NCBI GenBank assembly: GCA_035430965.1
Contig: DAOMHQ010000001.1
Coordinates: forward strand, 1-64,000
DNA from: JAKPRU01 sp029568995
Lineage (GTDB): Bacteria > Hinthialibacterota > Hinthialibacteria > Hinthialibacterales > JAKPRU01
DNA: 64,000 nt
Direction of reading: 5' to 3'
Shown: in pieces, positions 59,991 to 64,000 of the stretch
Position numbering within the stretch: the first letter of the stretch is position 1
Layout of the letters: every line of letters starts with the position of its first letter
Translations under genes and position numbers: made by a program
The notes under the pieces: model-generated
What the model was told of the DNA's origin: nothing
What the model saw: only the letters and a program-made list of their open reading frames with translations
Database searches by the model: none

Positions 59991-60313
59991 GGGGAGAGAT
60001 TTACTGGGCGGATCTGGGTCCGACGAAGGGGCATGAGCAAGCCGGGGAGCGTCCCGTGCTTGTTATCAGTCACGATGTTTTCAATGAGCATTCCGGTACG
60101 GTTATCGCTATGGCTTTAACGAGCCAACCCCAGAAGGCAGGATTTCCCCTGACGCTGGAATTAGACGATACCTCTCTCCCGAAAAAGTCATGGGTAAAGA
60201 TCGGCCAGGTTCGCACCTTGTCTATCGAACGTCTCGGCAAGAAGATCACCAGGCTGTCCGATAAAGAACTGGATCTCGTAATTGAGGGATTGAATGAGAT
60301 TGTTGGGGGATAA
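59975..60313 (+). CDS. mazF: MazF/PemK-type mRNA interferase toxin
   Basis: A 112-residue endoribonuclease. GEIYWADLGPTKGHEQAGERPVLVIS contains the conserved R26; T49 (ALTSQ) and IGQVRTLS with Q78, R80 complete the active surface. It cuts mRNA at short sequences and slows growth until MazE returns. ATG 59975 lies inside mazE. A palindromic repeat follows 34 bases after the stop. Confidence 0.94.
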   Translation: MAGILRGEIYWADLGPTKGHEQAGERPVLVISHDVFNEHSGTVIAMALTSQPQKAGFPLTLELDDTSLPKKSWVKIGQVRTLSIERLGKKITRLSDKELDLVIEGLNEIVGG

Positions 60314-60346
60314 GGTACGGAGCAGCGGACACGGGATGCCGTCTTT

Positions 60347-60386
60347 CCCCCTCTCCCACCGGGAGAGGGTTGAGGTGAGGGAGGGG
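60347..60386 (+). repeat. CCCTCTCCC-type palindromic repeat, copy 8
   Basis: Arms CCCTCTCCC and GGGAGAGGG around ACC, tail TTGAGGTGAGGGAGGGG, between mazF and the lone hicB gene. Confidence 0.88.
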
Positions 60387-60479
60387 ATTGCAGATTGGCT
60401 TGTGAAAAATCATTGCCACCGCCCGGCGGATCTGATATTCTATATGTACGCGAACAGCAGTATCGCAAGGCAAGCGAAC

Positions 60480-60695
60480 ATGAAATATGTAGTAATCGTT
60501 GAAAAAGGCGAGACCGGCTACGGTGCTTATGTGCCGGATCTACCCGGATGCGTTGCGGCGGCGGAGTCACGCGACGAGGTACTCCACCTAATCAAGGAAG
60601 CAATCGAATTTCACATCGAAGGGCTTCAGACAGCCGGCGAATCTGTGCCCGCCCCTTCATCGGTGAGAGAGGTTGTGGAAGTGAATGCTGCATAG
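60480..60695 (+). CDS. hicB: Lone HicB-family protein
   Basis: A 71-residue one-domain HicB: KYVVIVEKGETGYGAYVPDLPGCVAAAESRDEVLHLIKEAIEFHIEGL, with the usual PDLPG turn. There is no hicA on either side. Sequence upstream (ATTGCCACCGCCCGGCGG, 60413-60430) recurs in part at 60849, ahead of the next small genes. It may be solitary or may act on a HicA from the 63 kb module. Confidence 0.85.
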   Translation: MKYVVIVEKGETGYGAYVPDLPGCVAAAESRDEVLHLIKEAIEFHIEGLQTAGESVPAPSSVREVVEVNAA

Positions 60696-60715
60696 CGGCA
60701 ACACAGGGATATCTT

Positions 60716-60752
60716 CTCCCTCTCCCGCCGGGAGAGGGTAGGGGTGAGGGAG
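60716..60752 (+). repeat. CCCTCTCCC-type palindromic repeat, copy 9
   Basis: Arms CCCTCTCCC and GGGAGAGGG around GCC, with tail TAGGGGTGAGGGAGG. The 180 bases after it, to 60933, hold no convincing gene; only a partial duplicate of the ATTGCCACCGCC motif was seen. Confidence 0.88.
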
Positions 60753-60933
60753 GACACAAGTCTAGTATTTTCAATTATTTGGGGAATTGCAGGGAGAGCG
60801 GAGACTCCGATGAACGCTCAGAGGAGCGAACTCCATCAAAAAACCATTGCCACCGCCGGATAAATTTGTTATTGTCACTGTATATGAAGAATTGTTTGGG
60901 AAGATCGGGCATGGACGATGGAGACAACAATGC

Positions 60934-61080
60934 ATGATGAAACTGTCCAAGGGTTACAGAGGTGTTTCCTATCATCAAAGCGGTGGCAGTGCGTTTTTCA
61001 TGCGGGGAAGCGAAGATCCGCATCTGGTGCGTATCGATCTATCCATGTCAGGGTTTAGTGGACAGACTGAAAGGTGGTGA
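60934..61080 (+). CDS. Possible small protein upstream of protease module
   Basis: A 48-residue open frame, KLSKGYRGVSYHQSGGSAFF and so on, four bases before the next ATG. GGAGAC precedes it. No family known. Its close spacing to 61085 suggests coupling, but the reading may be spurious. Confidence 0.3.
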   Translation: MMKLSKGYRGVSYHQSGGSAFFMRGSEDPHLVRIDLSMSGFSGQTERW

Positions 61081-61084
61081 AGCG

Positions 61085-61303
61085 ATGAAGCCTAAAGCTG
61101 ACAAGAACCGAATCAAGGAAATAAAGGATGTGTACAGGTCAATTGGTTTGCAGTCCGAGGAAGTGCGCAAGTACTTCGCAGGTCTTGGAACTCTTCCGGA
61201 ATACCCCGACCAGCAAAAAGAGACTATTTTCATCGAGGCCGGGATAACGTCTTGCGGATCAGGAGGGCTGATCTATGCCGGATTGGAACGAGCTTCTGAA
61301 TGA
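61085..61303 (+). CDS. Small protein preceding SDH-type protease
   Basis: Not recognised. 72 residues, with an EEVRKYFAGLGTLPEYPDQQ centre and a helical start. AAGGTGG precedes ATG 61085. Its last 29 bases overlap the protease gene, which starts inside it, so the two are coupled. It may be an adaptor, substrate or inhibitor of the protease; no direct evidence. Confidence 0.65.
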   Translation: MKPKADKNRIKEIKDVYRSIGLQSEEVRKYFAGLGTLPEYPDQQKETIFIEAGITSCGSGGLIYAGLERASE

Positions 61304-62186
61304 AATTATTGCAGCTGGCAGTGTGCACGATGTCATTCGGAGAAAGTACTTACTCCAACTTCACCAGCTGACGAATCGGAATGTTATCATCTATTACTCT
61401 GGTTGGCTGCAAAAGCGCAACTTGGAGGGCGTTGAAGTAAACGACGCCGATAAGAATGGATTCATGACGGTGGTTCATCAGCTGGACCGAGGCAAAGGCT
61501 TGGACTTGCTGTTGCATACTCCCGGCGGGGAAACAGCTGCAACCGAGTCCCTTGTCCACTATCTGCGGGCAATGTTCGGTGGCGACATAAGGGCCTTTGT
61601 CCCTCAATTGGCCATGTCCGCCGGGACGATGATCGCTTGCGCATGCAAAGAAATCTTTATGGGAAAGCAATCCAGCTTGGGACCTATTGACCCGCAATTC
61701 CGAGGCATTCCCGCGCATGGCGTTGTTGAAGAATTTAAACGGGCACATCGCGAAATACGAGAGGATCCCAGCAAGATTCCAATTTGGCAACCAGTCTTGG
61801 CCAAATACTCACCAGCATTCATTGGAGAATGTGAGAAGGCAATTGAATGGGCCAATGAGATGGTATCCGAGTGGCTTCTTACTGGAATGTTCGAGGGTCG
61901 CAGAACAGAAAAGAAAACTGCGATGATTAAGAAAATAGTCAGCGATCTTGCCGATCACGCACTATCGAAGTCGCACTTGAGACATTTGGCCTATGATCGC
62001 TGCAAGGAAATCGGTCTGAAGGTCACCCGGCTTGAGGACAATCAAGATTTACAGGAGGCCGTTCTGTCGGTACATCATGCATGTATACATACATTGGGAT
62101 CTACGCCGGCATTCAAAATAATAGAAAACCACCAAGGCAAGGCCTTCATACAGATTGCTCACTCAGTTGTTGTTAAGATGCCATAA
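61275..62186 (+). CDS. Clp-fold serine proteinase, SDH/SppA-like
   Basis: A 303-residue soluble protein of the crotonase/ClpP fold (SDH-type serine proteinase). LDLLLHTPGGETAATESLVHYLR (oxyanion region, about 77-99) and QLAMSAGTMIACAC with likely nucleophile S115, then KQSSLGPIDPQ, match the family. No signal peptide or membrane helix. AGGAGG precedes ATG 61275. It resembles a ClpP-like protease without AAA partner; some relatives occur in defence or mobile islands. More AT-rich than most genes here, which fits recent transfer. Confidence 0.88.
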   Translation: MPDWNELLNEIIAAGSVHDVIRRKYLLQLHQLTNRNVIIYYSGWLQKRNLEGVEVNDADKNGFMTVVHQLDRGKGLDLLLHTPGGETAATESLVHYLRAMFGGDIRAFVPQLAMSAGTMIACACKEIFMGKQSSLGPIDPQFRGIPAHGVVEEFKRAHREIREDPSKIPIWQPVLAKYSPAFIGECEKAIEWANEMVSEWLLTGMFEGRRTEKKTAMIKKIVSDLADHALSKSHLRHLAYDRCKEIGLKVTRLEDNQDLQEAVLSVHHACIHTLGSTPAFKIIENHQGKAFIQIAHSVVVKMP

Positions 62187-62312
62187 TAGACACCCTAATT
62201 AAGCGCTGAAACACTAAAGGTTATTCCCGTTCGTTAATCCCCAATCGTTCGATGTGGATTTTGGACAGAAGAGAATATTCAAAAGATATCTTAACAATGA
62301 AAGCAGAAACCT

Positions 62313-62338
62313 GGGATGAGAGAAAAATCTCCCATCCC
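62313..62338. other. Hairpin upstream of a HicB gene
   Basis: GGGATG and CATCCC arms, with inner GAGA and TCTC separated by four A, inside the 199-base AT-rich spacer between the protease and HicB genes. No T-run follows on the plus strand, so no terminator is claimed. Confidence 0.45.
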
Positions 62339-62385
62339 GCACTTCCAGGCTTAATACTCCCAAGAAGCTACAGAAATTGCATCCC

Positions 62386-62631
62386 ATGATCACCTTCCCC
62401 TACTCCCTTATCATCGAAGCCACCAACGAACCCGATTATTTCGGATTCTATTCCCCCGATCTGGAGGGGTTCACCGGCATCGGTCATTCTGTGGAGGATT
62501 GTCTGTTCCAGGCGAAATGGGGCATGAAGGAACATGTCGAAACCCTCCGGCAAGAGGGGCTTCCGGTTCCGGCGAATAATCCAGATCCGAGAATTATTGT
62601 GCAGAACGAGAAGAAACCGGCGGGGGTGTGA
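62386..62631 (+). CDS. Second lone HicB-family protein
   Basis: An 81-residue HicB-like protein: MITFPYSLIIEATNEPDYFGFYSPDLEGFTGIGHSVEDC, with SPDLEGF at the usual turn and a Lys/Pro end. ATG 62386 is chosen since an earlier TTG adds only three residues. No HicA is adjacent; HigA follows. Confidence 0.82.
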   Translation: MITFPYSLIIEATNEPDYFGFYSPDLEGFTGIGHSVEDCLFQAKWGMKEHVETLRQEGLPVPANNPDPRIIVQNEKKPAGV

Positions 62632-62655
62632 ATCTCGGATTCGGTGTAGGTTTGA

Positions 62656-62973
62656 ATGTCCACTGAAAGCGAAAGGCATCCCCCAATGATTCCGGAGAAC
62701 CGAATTCCCACCCATCCAGGCGTGATACTCAAGCGGGAATTCCTTGCCCCGCTGAACATCTCCCAAGTGGCGCTCGCTGCCCGTCTGGGAGTGCCGGTCC
62801 AGCGGGTGAACGAGCTCGTGCGCGGAAAGCGTGGTGTGACGCCGGAAACGGCATGGCTTCTCTCCCAGGCATTCACCACCACACCGGAGTTCTGGATCAA
62901 CCTTCAGACCGCCCACGACCTTGCACGCAGTCGTCCGACCCAGCCCGTGGAACCGTTCAGGGCAACCGGGTGA
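62656..62973 (+). CDS. higA: HigA-type XRE antitoxin-like protein, second lone copy
   Basis: A 105-residue regulator: IPTHPGVILKREFLAPLNISQVALAARLG with helix-turn-helix, then VPVQRVNELVRGKRGVTPETAWLLSQAF and FWINLQTAHDL. Same layout as the gene at 12768. ATG 62686 is an alternative start with AAAGG before it. No HigB is present next to it, so it may be a free antitoxin or transcription regulator of the island. Confidence 0.9.
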   Translation: MSTESERHPPMIPENRIPTHPGVILKREFLAPLNISQVALAARLGVPVQRVNELVRGKRGVTPETAWLLSQAFTTTPEFWINLQTAHDLARSRPTQPVEPFRATG

Positions 62974-63038
62974 TGCCCTATCCGGCATTTCGTGGTATCA
63001 TCTGCCATACGAATCCGGTCTTTCTGGGAAATAAGAAC

Positions 63039-63236
63039 ATGGAAACGAAATTGAAAATGGTCTATTGGAAAAGCGAAAAATTCTGGGTGGGCAAGCTGCT
63101 GGAACATCCTGAAATTATGACCCAGGGAGAAACCCTCGAAGAACTCGAAGAGAACATGAAAGACGCCTACATCCTGATGACCATGGAGGATGTTCCTGAA
63201 GATCACGAGGTGAAAGAACTGGCTCTGAAGGTATGA
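63039..63236 (+). CDS. hicB: HicB antitoxin of a complete hicBA pair
   Basis: A 65-residue HicB: KLKMVYWKSEKFWVGKLLEHPEIMTQGETLEELEENMKDAYILM. Its stop overlaps the start of hicA by four bases (ATGA). The hicB-first order is the less common one. It would bind HicA and mask its RNase site. Confidence 0.88.
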   Translation: METKLKMVYWKSEKFWVGKLLEHPEIMTQGETLEELEENMKDAYILMTMEDVPEDHEVKELALKV

Positions 63237-63406
63237 AGAGAAAGGATCTTCTGAAGCGAATTGCCTCTGCCGGATGTGTCCTTGTGAGGCACGGTTCCCG
63301 CCACGACCTTTACAGAAATCCAAACACCGGCAAGAAACAGCCGGTTCCCAGGCATGACGAGATCGACGAGAACCTGGCGAAGCACATCATCAAGGAGTTG
63401 GGATAG
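63233..63406 (+). CDS. hicA: HicA mRNA interferase toxin
   Basis: A 57-residue double-stranded-RNA-binding-like toxin: KRKDLLKRIASAGCVLVRHGSRHDLYRNPNTGKK, with GSRH and H24 at the catalytic His place, and VPRHDEIDENLAKHIIKEL at the end. It cleaves mRNA and tmRNA. The gene overlaps hicB and is too short for common gene-finding limits. Confidence 0.9.
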   Translation: MKRKDLLKRIASAGCVLVRHGSRHDLYRNPNTGKKQPVPRHDEIDENLAKHIIKELG

Positions 63407-63435
63407 ATCTCATCCTTGCCATTGCCCCTGATATA

Positions 63436-63457
63436 GGGCAGGCACGGAGGTCTGCCC
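63436..63457. repeat. GGGCAG/CTGCCC dispersed-repeat hairpin
   Basis: GGGCAG and CTGCCC arms around GCACGGAGGT, in the 105-base space after hicA. The short element is of a type seen scattered in many genomes. Confidence 0.6.
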
Positions 63458-63511
63458 CCACCGGATGAATCAATCTTTGGCAGCCACACCGGCCTGTCCT
63501 ACTCAGAGAAC

Positions 63512-64000
63512 TTACCGCATCCGGGCGGCTTCCTGTGCCTGAGCCGGTGCGGCCACGCCGGTGATGGGACGGATCTGCTCGACAATCCAGTTCCGTATCG
63601 CCTGGCCTTCCGGGGTCTGCTGCGGCGCGGAAATGAATTCGAGATCCAGACCCAGACGTTCCTCCAGGCGGGATGCGACAATCGGCCAAATCACACCGAT
63701 ATCGCCGATCACCGGAAGGCTGCCTTCCAGGCGCGCGAATCCCGACATTTCCATGCGGAACGGAATCTCCATCAGCTTGGTTTTCGGCAGACCTTTGTCG
63801 ATGGCCTGCTGGACAGTTTTCGATTCCCGCTCGAATTTCCAGGCCCGGTCCAGAGCGGAGTCCAGGTCAATGCGGATCAGCCGTTTTTTCTCCAGCGTAT
63901 AGGTGGGAATTCCCTGCCAGGCGGCCCAGATTCCGTGGCCGGTATACATTTCATAAGGCCCGTCATGGATTTCCTGGGTAAGCGCGACAGCGGATTCGAT
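63512..64000 (-). CDS. Uncharacterised protein, N-terminus beyond window
   Basis: The frame is open from base 64000 and ends at 63512, giving 162 C-terminal residues. I do not recognise the family. Visible are EIHDGPYEMYTGHGIWAAWQGIP at the left, KTVQQAIDKGLPKT, FRMEMSGFARLEGSLPVIGD, then a final IRPITGVAAPAQAQEAARM with an Ala/Pro-rich end. It may belong to an exported hydrolase, but that is a guess. Confidence 0.6.
   Translation of the reverse strand: MESAVALTQEIHDGPYEMYTGHGIWAAWQGIPTYTLEKKRLIRIDLDSALDRAWKFERESKTVQQAIDKGLPKTKLMEIPFRMEMSGFARLEGSLPVIGDIGVIWPIVASRLEERLGLDLEFISAPQQTPEGQAIRNWIVEQIRPITGVAAPAQAQEAARMR

Noticed and set aside
60463..60695. Longer HicB starting at 60294
   Set aside because: The extra N-terminus is translated from a palindromic repeat; ATG 60480 fits the family.

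Overview
The window looks like a scaffold from an uncultured Gram-negative bacterium. Three runs of exactly 100 N (2478-2577, 12666-12765, 16238-16337) mark assembly joins. Base composition looks moderately GC-rich by eye. The gene mix points to an anaerobic or facultative polysaccharide degrader of the PVC/Sumerlaeota/Hydrogenedentota/Lentisphaerota type: Tat-exported sugar dehydrogenases and reductases, secreted beta-propellers, large lipoprotein glycosidase-like proteins, an AlgE-like porin, three sugar ABC transporter sets, URO-D-type protein, indolepyruvate:ferredoxin oxidoreductase and a pseudopilin. This is inference only; no rRNA or universal marker is present.

Layout. 1-8.7 kb: glycosyltransferase end, response-regulator phosphatase, MqnD-like protein, a sensor kinase, a kelch protein, a GT39-type membrane protein and a nucleotide-sugar dehydrogenase. 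8.7-22.3 kb: carbohydrate utilisation (Tat aldo/keto reductase, Tat amidohydrolase, SGNH-toroid protein, RbsC/RbsB-type transporter parts, Tat lipoprotein Gfo/Idh dehydrogenase, porin). 22.3-27.7 kb: one tight operon, iorA-iorB-paaK-ACT-paaK, for ferredoxin-dependent oxidation of aryl-pyruvates and interconversion of aryl-acids and their CoA esters. 27.8-30.7 kb: lone HicB, pseudopilin, phosphodiesterase and an NTase-like/XRE pair. 30.8-37.2 kb: GT39 protein, second RbsB/RbsC pair and an FGE-sialidase-MORN fusion. 37.3-40 kb: a MoxR ATPase overlapping a TraB-like protein of unknown function. 40-44.1 kb: PAS kinase and a nitrilase-deacetylase-DegT operon. 44.4-56.9 kb: parvulin chaperone, large membrane protein, MalF/MalG-type permeases, a glycosidase block, tRNA-Pro, cspA and a URO-D protein. 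57-63.4 kb: an island of toxin-antitoxin-type genes (DUF4258 pair, MazEF, two lone HicB, HigA, HicBA) with a Clp-fold protease module inside it. A protein of unknown function runs off the right edge.

Two features stand out. First, the intergenic DNA is full of short palindromic repeats of several families, and at least three copies sit in frame inside protein-coding genes (GT39, the large glycosidase, RbsB), like the protein-coding palindromic elements of Rickettsia. Second, several small gene pairs look like undescribed or poorly described systems: MoxR plus TraB-like, NTase-like plus XRE with a possibly leaderless start, and small ORF plus SDH-type protease. No CRISPR array, insertion sequence, phage or rRNA gene was seen.
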